A stretch of DNA of 64,000 nucleotides from VXNJ01 sp965249595 (GCA_965249595.1 OZ252242.1:1178001-1242000); one strand, 5' to 3'; shown: positions 36,875 to 46,199, numbered from the stretch's first letter. The notes: generated by a model from the letters alone, not told the origin. Made by a program: numbers and translations.

Positions 36875-39321
36875 TCACCATCACGCGACTGGCTATTCGA
36901 AACGTCCGGGCCATATCGACCCTGGACCTGAACCTGCCGCCCCGCGGCAATTTCTTAATCGACGCTCCCGCCGAAGGCAAGACCAGTGTGGCGTTGGCAA
37001 TGCGACTAGCACTGCAAGGACCGACCCGGGGTCAGGAATTGGATGACCTGATTCGCCACGGTTCGCAATCGGCCGAGGTAGAGCTTGAGCTTCGCGACGG
37101 GCCAAAAACACTTCGGATCGCCCGCCAAATCGGCAGAGGTCGACATGCTGCGCAGGCGAGATTGACCGCCGGCCTCACCGAAGGAAAGGCCGATCGGCCG
37201 GAAGCCGTAAATGCTTTGGCTTCGGAGTTCTTTGCCTATCCGCTGGGACAGGTGGCCGACTTTTTTGTTTGGAGTTCCGTGAGCGCGTCGCGGAGTTGGC
37301 CCTTGGCGGCCGATCGTTCCTACCTGATGCGGGCCGCCGGCGGGAACAATGATGGTACGGCTGCGGCACGGGCGCTCGGACATGCCCGCTCGAAGGTCGC
37401 CCAAATCCACGAATCCAAACGGCACCGTGAGCTGATCGCCAAACGACTTCGGTTGCGCCGTCAATTGGCCGGCGAAGAGTTGGTGGAATTGGCGCCGGCG
37501 TTAGCCGGGGCGCGGACCGAATTTGAAACGGCTGAAGCTGAATTGAAACAGCTGGATTGCGAACTGGCCAAAAAGCGCCAGCAGGCGATGCTTACCGGTC
37601 GCGCCGCCGAAACCTTTAAGGTCACGACCGAGATCATTGATCAGGCTGAAGCGCTCGATCAATTGCGAGCCAAGCTACGAATCCTTAACAACTTGGCTAC
37701 CAACGTCGATGGCGGAGAAGCCGAATTCATTCGCCTGCGGGCGAAGGCCGGCCGGGTGGCAACCGCCCACGCCGCGTTGGTTGAGGCCGAGCAACTCAAC
37801 GCCCAGGCGGCCGATGCCAATATTCAACGCGGGCGCGTCGGAGAGGTTCTTTCAGAGCTGGTTGAGCTGCGCACCGGAAGCCTCCAGGAGGTAAGTGAAG
37901 AGCGGTATCGACGTTGGATCGATTTGACCGAACAGGTCTCGTCAGCCGCGTTAGCCGGCGTAAGCGCCCGGTTTGACCTGGGCAGTCCGGATGCCGTTGA
38001 CCCGGTGCGGATGAAGGCCCAACTTCGCCAACTAGAGCTTGAAATGACCGAGGGCGGCCTAGAAATTCCGGTCTCAATTGACCAGGCCCGCCAGTTTTTG
38101 ACCGAAAACGAGCCGGACCAGATTTTGCGCTTGGAATCTGAATTGGAATCGCCCGCAATTCCGTCGGATGAATCATTCGAAAGGGAATTCCGATCCCGGG
38201 CGACGACGGCCCATGAGCGGGCTGCGACCATGCTTTTCGGACTCGATTTGCCGCCCGATCGACGGCTGGTGGAGTCGCGACTTTCCCAAATCGATCAAGA
38301 AATCGAGGAGTTGGAGCGGCTGGCCGCAGATCCTCAATTGCTCGTCGAACAGATTCGCGCTCATGAACTCGAAATTGTCCGCCGCCGCAAATTGCTCGAT
38401 CAGGGGCGGGAGGAGTTGGCGCAACGAGAGCCAGACGCCGGGTTTGAACACTTCGAATTAGATCTAGATTCCGTAATTTCTCTGCGCGATCAGTCAACCG
38501 CCGACGTTTCTTTACATCCCGCTCCTGCCGACCCGGTGCTCAACCGGATGATGCAACGCTGTCAACAACGTTGCAAACGCGCCGCCAGCACCGTGGACGA
38601 ACATGAATCCCGCATCAAGGCTGCAGCACGGCAGTTGGATCTCGACCCGGTTTCGGCATTGGCCAAAGCGGCCCAGCAGCGCGCGCGGCCCGACCGCCGC
38701 CGCCAACTGCAAATGGAGCTAAAACGCCTGGAAACCAAGATTGCCAGCCTGGCCGCATCGGTCGCTAAACCCTCTGGCAACGGCCGACATCCGGTGGATG
38801 AGGACGATGTCGAACTGGCCGAAAGAAATTTGGAACGCCTGCAGCGACGGGTCGAACGCCGCCGTCAATTGGATCCGGCAATTCGCGGTTTGGACAAAGG
38901 GCTTGGTCTTAGAGCCGCCGAGCGGACCATCCAAAACGCCCGTAACCTTTTACCGCGCGTAAGCGACGGGCGTTATTTCGACTTGCAAGTTGAACCCAAC
39001 GGGACAATTCGGCTGTGGGACGAAGATGCCGAGGATTGGATCGGGGCTGGCCAATTCGGCAGCTCCCTGCGCGACTTGTCCGAGTTGGTAATCTGGCTCT
39101 CCCGCGCCGTCACGCACAGCGGTACGTCAATTTCCGGGATGCCGGGATTCTGCCTTCTAGATGATCCCGGCGCCCTCATCGCCGAACCGCTTCAGCATGT
39201 CCTTGCGGATGCGTTAGACAGCGATCCAATGCTCAATGCGATCCCGCAAATGTTGATGTTGAGCGGTCGCCGGTCATTTACCGCCGCTGGTTTCGAACCG
39301 TTGTGCGTGTTGGGCAATTGA
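36871..39321 (+). CDS. SMC-like ATPase of the Rad50/SbcC/YhaN type
   Basis: 816 residues: an N-terminal ATPase lobe, a long helical coiled coil (about 170-700, rich in Leu, Glu, Arg, Gln) and a C-terminal lobe. The beginning, TITRLAIRNVRAISTLDL, is typical of this class. Walker A is unusual, D31-APAE-GKT (38), with Asp in place of the first Gly. Walker B is CLLDDP (D764, D765). The ABC signature LSGGE/T is replaced by FGSSLRDLSE (729-738). No CxxC zinc hook is present, as in YhaN-type proteins. It is translationally coupled to the degenerate Mre11-like gene. Confidence 0.75.
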   Translation: MITITRLAIRNVRAISTLDLNLPPRGNFLIDAPAEGKTSVALAMRLALQGPTRGQELDDLIRHGSQSAEVELELRDGPKTLRIARQIGRGRHAAQARLTAGLTEGKADRPEAVNALASEFFAYPLGQVADFFVWSSVSASRSWPLAADRSYLMRAAGGNNDGTAAARALGHARSKVAQIHESKRHRELIAKRLRLRRQLAGEELVELAPALAGARTEFETAEAELKQLDCELAKKRQQAMLTGRAAETFKVTTEIIDQAEALDQLRAKLRILNNLATNVDGGEAEFIRLRAKAGRVATAHAALVEAEQLNAQAADANIQRGRVGEVLSELVELRTGSLQEVSEERYRRWIDLTEQVSSAALAGVSARFDLGSPDAVDPVRMKAQLRQLELEMTEGGLEIPVSIDQARQFLTENEPDQILRLESELESPAIPSDESFEREFRSRATTAHERAATMLFGLDLPPDRRLVESRLSQIDQEIEELERLAADPQLLVEQIRAHELEIVRRRKLLDQGREELAQREPDAGFEHFELDLDSVISLRDQSTADVSLHPAPADPVLNRMMQRCQQRCKRAASTVDEHESRIKAAARQLDLDPVSALAKAAQQRARPDRRRQLQMELKRLETKIASLAASVAKPSGNGRHPVDEDDVELAERNLERLQRRVERRRQLDPAIRGLDKGLGLRAAERTIQNARNLLPRVSDGRYFDLQVEPNGTIRLWDEDAEDWIGAGQFGSSLRDLSELVIWLSRAVTHSGTSISGMPGFCLLDDPGALIAEPLQHVLADALDSDPMLNAIPQMLMLSGRRSFTAAGFEPLCVLGN

Positions 39322-39333
39322 TCGCGACCAAAG

Positions 39334-39792
39334 TTGGCGCATAGGACGTATTTGGAGGCGCTGGCCCGCCAGCCGCAGCGCATTCCAGGATCGAGGCTGC
39401 CGGCTCCCCGGGCGGCGGTCCTGATACGGATAACTGCCGCCTTCGCTGGTGCGGGCGCCTTAACTTGTCTGCTGGCCGCCGTTTCGCTGATGTTGCTAGC
39501 GGATCCCGGCAAACCGACCAATCAAATTTTTTTCTACTGCTTGGTCCTGGCTGGCGCCGCCCAAATGGGCTGGGCTGCTGCCTATCGCATTCAGCGCGAG
39601 CGATTGAGCGCAGGAGCGGGCGCGGACGTGGGCCGCATTTGCTTTAAATGGACGGCGATTGCGGCCGCAATCGCTGCCGCCTGGTTGGCGGGTCTGCGCT
39701 TGGGCGCACCAGTCCCGGTGTTATCGCTGGCCACCGCGATTGCGGTGCCGGTTTTGGCAATTTCGGCCAGATGGCTGCAGGGTCGACTCTGA
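39334..39792 (+). CDS. Small four-helix membrane protein
   Basis: 152 residues with four predicted transmembrane helices (about 29-56, 63-83, 103-122, 128-146) and a basic N-terminus (residues 1-27 with several Arg). No family is recognised. A TTG start at 39334 is 12 nt after the SMC-like ATPase stop, so it is probably the third gene of that cassette and could anchor or localise the complex at the membrane. Function unknown. Confidence 0.6.
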   Translation: MAHRTYLEALARQPQRIPGSRLPAPRAAVLIRITAAFAGAGALTCLLAAVSLMLLADPGKPTNQIFFYCLVLAGAAQMGWAAAYRIQRERLSAGAGADVGRICFKWTAIAAAIAAAWLAGLRLGAPVPVLSLATAIAVPVLAISARWLQGRL

Positions 39793-39887
39793 GTTAAACC
39801 GCGATTGCGGCAGCCGGCGAGCAGCCGGGGTTTTTGGCGAAAATGGCAAGTTGCCGCTGACCCCAAGCCAAAGGCGTACCCCTACCT

Positions 39888-41066
39888 ATGTCGACGAGCG
39901 CCCGCGCCGAGAATATCCGTCTCGCCGATTCGATGACTCGTTTAGGTACTGAGTCAGCTTTTGTTGTGTTGGCCCGGGCCAAAGCTCTCGAGGCCCAAGG
40001 GAAATCGATCATCCACCTCGAAATCGGCGAGCCTGATTTCGATACGCCAGCCAACATCGTCGAGGCCGGCGTGCGCGCGCTACGCGATGGGTACACCCAC
40101 TACGGTCCGGCTCACGGGTTGCCGCAATTGCGCGAGGCGATAGCGGCCAACTCCTTTGAGCGGCGAGGAATTGAACATTCCCCCGAACAGGTGTTGGTGA
40201 CGCCCGGTGCCAAACCGATCATGTTCTATGCCATCTTGGCCCTTTGCCAACCGGGCGATGAGGTGATCTACCCCAATCCGGGATTTCCGATTTACGAATC
40301 GATGATCAACTACATCGGTGCCCGTGCGGTGCCGATGCCCCTGTTGCCGGAAAACGATTTTCGGGTTGACATAGACCGATTTGCGGCGGATTTGTCCGAC
40401 AAGACTCGGCTGGTCATACTAAATTCCCCGGGCAACCCAACCGGCGGCGCCTTTACTCAATCAGATATAGCGGCGATAGCCGAGTTGTTGGCCGGGCGTG
40501 ACGTAGTGGTTCTCGCCGACGAGATATACAAAGACATTGTTTACGGGGAAGAACCATCGTCGATTTCGGCGATCGGCGACATGGCCGATCGCACGGTAAT
40601 CCTTGACGGTTTCTCCAAGTCCTACGCGATGACCGGTTGGCGTTTGGGTTATGCACTTGGGCCCCAGCAGTTGATTGACACGATGGCGCAATTGCAAGTA
40701 AATGCCGTAAGTTGTACCGCCGGATTTGTGCAGATGGCCGGCATCGAGGCGTTAGAAGGCCCGCAGGATGCACTCTATGAGATGGTCAATGAATTCCGGG
40801 CCCGACGCGAAGTCATAGTCGATGGGCTCAACGACATAGACGGGGTCGTCTGTCCGAACCCGGGCGGCGCCTTCTATGTGTTCCCGCAGTTTGACCAGCC
40901 GGCTGATGAATTGGCGCACCGCTTGCTGTATGAAGCGGGAGTTGCGGTCCTGCCCGGCTCGGCGTTCGGCAGCTATGGCTCAAAATGCATGCGCTTTTCA
41001 TTTGCAAATTCACGGGCCAATATTCAATCCGCAATTGCCCAGGTCAAGGAATTGACGGAATCTTAA
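39888..41066 (+). CDS. Class I/II PLP aminotransferase (AspB-like)
   Basis: 392-residue fold-type I aminotransferase, likely using aspartate or other amino acids with 2-oxoglutarate. Motifs: LEIGEPDFDTP near the N-terminus, HYGPAHGLPQLREAI, NSPGNPTGG, LADEIYKD (PLP-binding Asp) and the Schiff-base lysine in GFSKSYAMTGWRLGY; the substrate-carboxylate Arg lies in MRFSFANS. ATG start. The length is normal. It follows the membrane protein by 95 nt and may have its own promoter. Confidence 0.9.
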   Translation: MSTSARAENIRLADSMTRLGTESAFVVLARAKALEAQGKSIIHLEIGEPDFDTPANIVEAGVRALRDGYTHYGPAHGLPQLREAIAANSFERRGIEHSPEQVLVTPGAKPIMFYAILALCQPGDEVIYPNPGFPIYESMINYIGARAVPMPLLPENDFRVDIDRFAADLSDKTRLVILNSPGNPTGGAFTQSDIAAIAELLAGRDVVVLADEIYKDIVYGEEPSSISAIGDMADRTVILDGFSKSYAMTGWRLGYALGPQQLIDTMAQLQVNAVSCTAGFVQMAGIEALEGPQDALYEMVNEFRARREVIVDGLNDIDGVVCPNPGGAFYVFPQFDQPADELAHRLLYEAGVAVLPGSAFGSYGSKCMRFSFANSRANIQSAIAQVKELTES

Positions 41067-41490
41067 CGGCTCGACAACCACAATATCAACTAATTGACTA
41101 TTGCCCTCAATCGCCCGCGGCGGCGCAGTCGCCGAATTGAAAGACGCTGTTCCGGTCAAATGGCTGCTGGTTGGTCGCAGGTCCCAATCCCGTAAACCGA
41201 CGGTGGCTAAGTCGGCGATGCCCAATTTCACTTTCACTGTCTAGCCCACGGGGTGTTAGGCGGATGAATTGGGCGTTCGGGTCCCGACTGATGCCCAGGC
41301 ACATAATTCGGGCCCGGAACTTCAGTAAAGTCCAATCGCTTCAAATTGACATATGACCTGATAAGTCAAGGTTGGGTCCGCGGTTACCTTCCCGCCATTT
41401 ACGAGACCGCACCATCGCCGAGTTGATTGGATCCAATCGATCCAGCAATTCGATTGAATTGCAGAACATTCTTGAGAATCGCTCAGAACA
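41067..41490. other. Intergenic stretch, no gene recognised
   Basis: 424 bases with only short, uncharacteristic open frames on both strands and no tRNA or structured RNA signature that I could recognise. Confidence 0.45.
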
Positions 41491-41971
41491 ATGATGAAAA
41501 ACGTTCGCCCGCGGCGATCCGTACTGCAGGCATCGGCCGCAGCGGTTGCGGCGGCGGCGGTTGGCACTGGGACTGCCACTGAGGTCCAGGCGTCGGCGCT
41601 CGACGCATCTGGCACGTGGGGGCAACTGGGGCGGGACTCTATTTAGCCCAACGGCTTGGCCAACAAGGCAGGGCGACATGGTATGCGGCAAATTGGGACG
41701 TATTGATATCGCCAACCGCCGCCAGTGGGGCGATCGGGCCGCCGACTATAGCGGCCATCCGTCGAATTGGTACGCTGCAGTCAGTGATAGATCTTGGATT
41801 GGATCGCAGATGGTAGTTGTAAATTCGAGTACTTGGCGGTATGTATTGGCCGGCGTAGTCGAAGTTTCAACCGCGGCCGGCCTGTTAGTCAATTTATCGC
41901 CGGCCGCGTTTGAGGAACTGGGAGCACCCCGCTGGCAAGGCGTTCATACCGTTTGGGCGTTCCGGATCTAA
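41491..41971 (+). pseudogene. Tat-exported RlpA/double-psi-barrel-like protein, broken
   Basis: The ATG at 41491 opens a classic Tat signal (NVRPRRSVLQ, then an Ala/Val-rich stretch and TEVQASA), but this frame stops after 51 residues. The following sequence contains GRATWYAANWD in a second frame and then a convincing domain end in a third frame (QMVVVNSST, LLVNLSPAAFEELGAP, WQGVHTVW), resembling RlpA-like/expansin-type double-psi beta-barrels that bind or cleave glycan strands. At least two frameshifts are needed to join them. The family call rests on short motifs, so it is tentative. Confidence 0.42.
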
Positions 41972-42009
41972 CGAGCAATGGGACACGCCCTTTAAAATTT
42001 CTGCTTGCC

Positions 42010-42086
42010 GGGCCACTAGCTCAGTCGGTTAGAGCGCGCCTCTGATAAGGGCGAGGTCATTGGTTCGATTCCAATGTGGCCCACCA
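42010..42086 (+). tRNA. tRNA-Ile (GAU)
   Basis: Acceptor stem GGGCCAC/GTGGCCC, D arm GCTCAGTCGGTTAGAGC, anticodon loop CTGATAA with anticodon GAU, T arm ATTGGTTCGATTCCAAT, discriminator A at 42083 and an encoded CCA (42084-42086). In many bacteria this tRNA lies in the 16S-23S spacer; here it stands alone and its 3' side carries a recombinase remnant. Confidence 0.95.
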
Positions 42087-42486
42087 GCGAGAACTAAATT
42101 GCGAACGCGCACGCCCAAGGCCACCTCGGCGTTATCGGTGATCGCGATAGGTGGCTGACCTCCGACGCGGGTACCGTGTAGCGAATGACGGTCCGACCGG
42201 GCTCGACCAGCACCTAGACGGCGAAATAGCGGACAAAGGCCCGGGTCTCGGAGATCTTGCTAGTCCTTTGGAACTCGCTCATGTCCGGGCGAAGCTAGCA
42301 ATGGTGTAGGTGCCGTCCCGCAGCACGCGGCGCTCCGCCATCGCCTCTTCGGCAGCGAATTCCAGTTACGGGCGCCGATCGCGCTGGTTCTTGATGCGGT
42401 CGCAGGTTTCGGCTTGCGCGAGGATGACGCTCCCGGCGAATAGCGAGATTCGTTCCAGTTTCCGATTGAACTCAGCCAGCACCCAT
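42029..42486 (-). pseudogene. Serine recombinase C-terminal remnant ending inside tRNA-Ile
   Basis: Minus strand. Pieces of the C-terminus of a large serine recombinase are scattered over several frames: VLAEFNRKLERI, DMSEFQRTSKISETRAFVRYF, an in-frame stop, VEPGRTVIRYTVPASE, then in another frame ITDNAEVALGVRVRN. That last frame continues antisense through the 3' half of the tRNA-Ile (HWNRTNDLALIRGAL) to a stop at 42029. Reading into a tRNA is typical of integrases of elements that use the tRNA as attachment site. The order matches such recombinases as I remember them. The catalytic N-terminal domain is gone. Confidence 0.58.
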
Positions 42487-42811
42487 TACTACCTACTCGA
42501 ATGGCCCCAGCTTCTAGTTAATGGCTAGTTAGACGGCGCAAGAGCAAATTTCGTCTTATCCTCCCAGCCGCCCAACCACTTCCATCAATTCGTTTAACAA
42601 GATACCGCGCATTATCAATGCTTGGCCACGCTGGGTTGCCTTGCGTACAGGAACTCAGTTGCGTGCGGACTTCGTAACCTCGCGGGGGATTCAGCTTGCA
42701 CTGCATTGACAACACGCTGGGGCATTCTGATTTCCGCAGCGTGTTCCGCGCCGGTTATTTCGCGAGGCGATGATCGATGCGCTTCGGGCGGGGAGATCCA
42801 GTTACTTGCTG
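42487..42811. other. Degraded or noncoding stretch
   Basis: 325 bases between the recombinase remnant and msrA with no recognisable gene; probably leftover sequence of the lost integrative element. Confidence 0.4.
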
Positions 42812-43468
42812 CTAGCCCGCCTGCATGACACCGACGGGGCAACTGATGCCAGTGCCGCCGACGCCACAGTAGCCGTTGGGGTTTTTCGCAAGGTACTGCT
42901 GGTGGTAATGTTCAGCGTAGTAGAAGTCGGGCGCGCCGAGGATTTCGGTTGTGATCGGACCGTAATGGGCCGCGGACAGCACCTGCTGATAGTGGGCTCG
43001 GCTCAGTTCGGCGGCCTCGCGCTGCATCTCGCCGTAAACATAGATGCCGGAGCGGTACTGCGTCCCGATGTCGTTACCCTGACGCATGCCCTGCGTCGGG
43101 TCGTGGCCCTCCCAAAATGCGCGGAGTAGCGCCTCGTAGCTGATCCGCGAGTGGTCGAATACTACGAGCACAACCTCATTGTGTCCGGTGCGGCCGCTAC
43201 AGACCTCGTCGTAGGTTGGATTTGGCGTTACCCCTGACGCGTAACCGACGGCGGTGGTATAGACGTCCGGGAGTTGCCAGAAGATTCGCTCTGCGCCCCA
43301 GAAGCAGCCCATCCCGAAGAGCGCCCTCTCCAAGCCGTCGCGGAAGGGCTCACCGAGCGGCCTGCCGTTGACGTAGTGCTGCGGCGGAATGTACACGCCC
43401 TCGGAGCGGCCAGACGGGGCGTCCTTCGCGGTCGGGAGTTCGAGCTTCTTGGTAGAGAACCAAGACAT
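42812..43468 (-). CDS. msrA: Peptide methionine-S-sulfoxide reductase
   Basis: 218-residue repair enzyme reducing methionine-S-sulfoxide in proteins. Active-site motif GMGCFWGAE with the catalytic Cys; GHNEVV and the acidic/Tyr substrate pocket follow; resolving cysteines lie in the C-terminal GYCGVGGTGISCP. An N-terminal extension of about 45 residues precedes the core, as in E. coli MsrA. ATG start. It is a single gene, opposite in direction to its right-hand neighbours. No MsrB is nearby. Confidence 0.95.
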   Translation of the reverse strand: MSWFSTKKLELPTAKDAPSGRSEGVYIPPQHYVNGRPLGEPFRDGLERALFGMGCFWGAERIFWQLPDVYTTAVGYASGVTPNPTYDEVCSGRTGHNEVVLVVFDHSRISYEALLRAFWEGHDPTQGMRQGNDIGTQYRSGIYVYGEMQREAAELSRAHYQQVLSAAHYGPITTEILGAPDFYYAEHYHQQYLAKNPNGYCGVGGTGISCPVGVMQAG

Positions 43469-44017
43469 TGTTGTGCCTCTCGATGCGTGCGTACGTGCGG
43501 TGCGGTTCGCGGCCGGAAGTTATCCGAATGCGGGACCCGCTGCTCCGTCGGACGATGATACGCATTCTGCGGATGGCTAAATATTTCAGGTGTTTCCGCC
43601 GGACAGTGCGACTCGGGCATGACGGTTCGGCCAAAGGTAAGGACCATAAAAATCGACGTTTGTGTGGTACGCATTGGCCGAGAAGGCGCAAGGTTTGGTA
43701 CCCTGCTGCAGGTGGCGATTACGCCCAGTGGGCTCCCCAATGCGCAAGACATGCAGCGCCCACGCGCGATCCAAAACGTTCTGTATGGCCTTTTGGCCGA
43801 GGGCCAACCTGTCCGCCGGATAGGCTAAGTTCATCGGCGGCTAACCAGAACCGGACTGTTAAGCCAGCTGGGCTCATTTGTTGGCTAGTAACGCAGGAGT
43901 AACCGATGTCGGTGCGGGGTGAGGAATTTGGGTCGGGAGTTGACGAGTCGTCTTCGCTCAGATTGCCATGTTTCTTAAGAAGTTCAAAAAATTTCACGGG
44001 CGAGCGGTAACGGCAGG
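43469..44017. other. Intergenic stretch, no gene recognised
   Basis: 549 bases between msrA and the flavin monooxygenase. Overlapping frames of 60-90 codons occur on both strands (for example 43619-43828 plus) without motifs or plausible initiation sites. It may be decayed coding sequence, but no family could be assigned. Confidence 0.4.
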
Positions 44018-45103
44018 ATGAATCTAGGGCTGTTCATAATGCCGGTCCACCCGCCGGAAAAGCCGCGGGCGGTTGGATTCGCCGAAGATTTGGAGCTCAT
44101 CTGTCGAGCCGACGCCTTGGGATTCAGCGAAGCCTGGGTGGGCGAGCACATGACCTCGCTGTGGGAGACGATATCGGCGCCCGATCTATTCCTGGCCAAC
44201 GCCTTCCCGCAAACTCGCGACATCCGCCTTGGAACTGGTGTCTATTTGCCAGCCTTGCACCACCCGGCTGATCTTGCAACGCGCGCCGCAATGCTGGACC
44301 ATCTCTCCGGCGGCCGATTCAATTTGGGATTGGGGACCGGATCCATTCCGTCCGATCGCCCTTTTCTCGGCCTTGCCGGCGATAGGCAGTCGACCCAGGA
44401 ACGATTCGACGAAGGCCTCGAAGTGATCTTGGCGCTGTTTGAGGTAGATCCGCCTTGGCGTTACGAAGGTAAGCACTGGCAGGTTTATTTGGGCGAGGAC
44501 AAACAGCAGCGCGATTTACAAATGGGCTATCCGCTGCGGCCGTTCACCAAACCACATCCACCGATCGGGATTCCGGGTTATACGCCAAATTCCGGGTCAT
44601 TGGTCATGGCCGGTCAACGCGGTTACTGGCCCCTGTCAACCAATCTGGCCGCCAACTGGATTATTGGAACCCACTGGGATGCCTATCGCCGCGGATTAGC
44701 CGATGCCGGCCGACCGGCCGACCCCGAACCGTGGCGAGTGGCCCGCGAAGTTTTTGTGGCCGACAGTGACGCGGAAGCGCTCGAATATGCGATCAACGGC
44801 CCGATGGGCCAAGCTTTTGAGCGTTTTATGCTCCCGATATTGGCGATCAACGCGCCCGGTGGGGTAGGAACGTTCAAGGATGACCCTGAAATGGCTGACT
44901 CCGACGTAACTCTTGAATACCTAGCCCACAAGGTATGGCTGGTGGGCAGCCCGGCAACCGTAGCCGACAAGATAAACGACCTTCGTGGGAAGCATGGCCG
45001 GTTTGGCACCCTGCTGGTCATGGGCCACGATTGGGCCGATCATGATCGGGCGATCCACAGCCTCGAATTGCTCGCGCGCGAAGTGCAGCCAGCGGTATTG
45101 TGA
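44018..45103 (+). CDS. LLM-class flavin-dependent oxidoreductase
   Basis: 361-residue bacterial luciferase-like monooxygenase with a single TIM barrel, using FMNH2 or F420H2. Typical elements: GFSEAWVGEHM near residue 40, LGTGVYLPALHHP, LDHLSGGRFNLGLGTG, and the C-terminal VGSPATVADKI. ATG start. It heads a probable operon with the next two genes (74 nt then 3 nt gaps). Substrates of such enzymes range from alkanes to sulfonates and terpenes; none can be fixed here. Confidence 0.9.
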   Translation: MNLGLFIMPVHPPEKPRAVGFAEDLELICRADALGFSEAWVGEHMTSLWETISAPDLFLANAFPQTRDIRLGTGVYLPALHHPADLATRAAMLDHLSGGRFNLGLGTGSIPSDRPFLGLAGDRQSTQERFDEGLEVILALFEVDPPWRYEGKHWQVYLGEDKQQRDLQMGYPLRPFTKPHPPIGIPGYTPNSGSLVMAGQRGYWPLSTNLAANWIIGTHWDAYRRGLADAGRPADPEPWRVAREVFVADSDAEALEYAINGPMGQAFERFMLPILAINAPGGVGTFKDDPEMADSDVTLEYLAHKVWLVGSPATVADKINDLRGKHGRFGTLLVMGHDWADHDRAIHSLELLAREVQPAVL

Positions 45104-45176
45104 CCGCGAACGGATACAAATTTTGCCTCCCCGCCGGGTCCGGATTGGGAACGGCGGGACGGATCGGGCGATCCGA

Positions 45177-46196
45177 ATGACGAACGGCGGCAGATTAATC
45201 GGCAATCTATTGGATTCGGCCGCCGGCTGCCTGCGTTGGGCTGAAGATCTGTTGGCCGGTGATGGGAGTTTCGTCGGGGCCGAAGATTCGCTGGGCCCGT
45301 ATTATCTGGGCGGCCTGGCCTACACGTCGCTCGGTCGACCGGATGTTAGCGCTCGAATAATCACTTATGCGCGGGATCGATTTCTCGTCAATGGCGATAT
45401 CAATGATGTGGCCGGACAATTCGACTCGCCAGTCGCTAACTTCCGCAATTCATTCTTTTGCCTGAGTGCGCAGCGATCGGGATTCTATGGCGTGGCCGGC
45501 GCGATCGCCGACCGATTGCAACGTGGTGCCCACCCTGCAACCGGTGGCATTCCAGACAACGACGACGGTGCGCGGGTGATTGAGATGGGAACGACTGCGG
45601 CGGCGATTGTGGCCTTGCTGGCGGCTGGGCGCCAGGATGCGGCGACGAAGGCCGGAGATTTCCTGGCCGACTCGCTGGTGGCCGGGCAACCCGATCTGGA
45701 TGGCCGCGTTCTATTGCGAAAAAACTGGGATGGTGAGTGGATCGACAAATTTCCCGCCGCCGATTCAGCCCGCTATCAAATCTTGCTGGGCGTACCGGGA
45801 CAGATTTACTGGTTCTTTGGCATTTCGATGGCCGCCTTGGGGCAGCTGTACTCTGTAACCGGCAAGAAGTCCCACCTGGAAGCCGCCACGACGGTTTTCG
45901 AGTGGGCCAAACAATGCCAGCCGGGGTCCTTCGCCGACCTGACTGCGGCCAAGGTTGGATGGGGAGCCTCGGTGCTCTATGCGGTCACCGGTGGCGAGCG
46001 TTTTGCAAAAGCCGCCAGCCAAGTCGGCGCGATGCTGGTGGAAACTCGCGATCCCGGTGGCTACTGGCTGCGCCGTCCAATGGTGGTCCGATTGGAAGAC
46101 CAGGATGTCGCAACTACGCTCGATACGAGCCTTGAACGTGTTTGCTGGCTGTCGGAAATTGCGCGCAATCTGGCTGCCGGCGCGGCGGCCAATTAA
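45177..46196 (+). CDS. Conserved-looking hypothetical protein, probable alpha/alpha toroid
   Basis: About 339 residues from ATG 45177 (longer frames begin inside the preceding gene and are less likely). The sequence is a series of amphipathic helices separated by Gly-rich turns, with repeating phrases such as LGPYYLGGLAYTSLG, FYGVAGAIADRL, GTTAAAIVALLAAGRQ and GVPGQIYWFFGISMAALGQ. This is reminiscent of six-hairpin or terpenoid-cyclase-like toroids. No catalytic motif was recognised. It lies 3 nt before the Gfo/Idh gene, so probably acts in the same pathway, perhaps on a sugar-like or cyclic substrate. Confidence 0.6.
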   Translation: MTNGGRLIGNLLDSAAGCLRWAEDLLAGDGSFVGAEDSLGPYYLGGLAYTSLGRPDVSARIITYARDRFLVNGDINDVAGQFDSPVANFRNSFFCLSAQRSGFYGVAGAIADRLQRGAHPATGGIPDNDDGARVIEMGTTAAAIVALLAAGRQDAATKAGDFLADSLVAGQPDLDGRVLLRKNWDGEWIDKFPAADSARYQILLGVPGQIYWFFGISMAALGQLYSVTGKKSHLEAATTVFEWAKQCQPGSFADLTAAKVGWGASVLYAVTGGERFAKAASQVGAMLVETRDPGGYWLRRPMVVRLEDQDVATTLDTSLERVCWLSEIARNLAAGAAAN

Positions 46197-46199
46197 TCG

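Noticed and set aside
35699..39321. Ordinary SbcCD DNA repair nuclease
   Set aside because: The nuclease metal ligands are missing, so an active SbcD is not supported.
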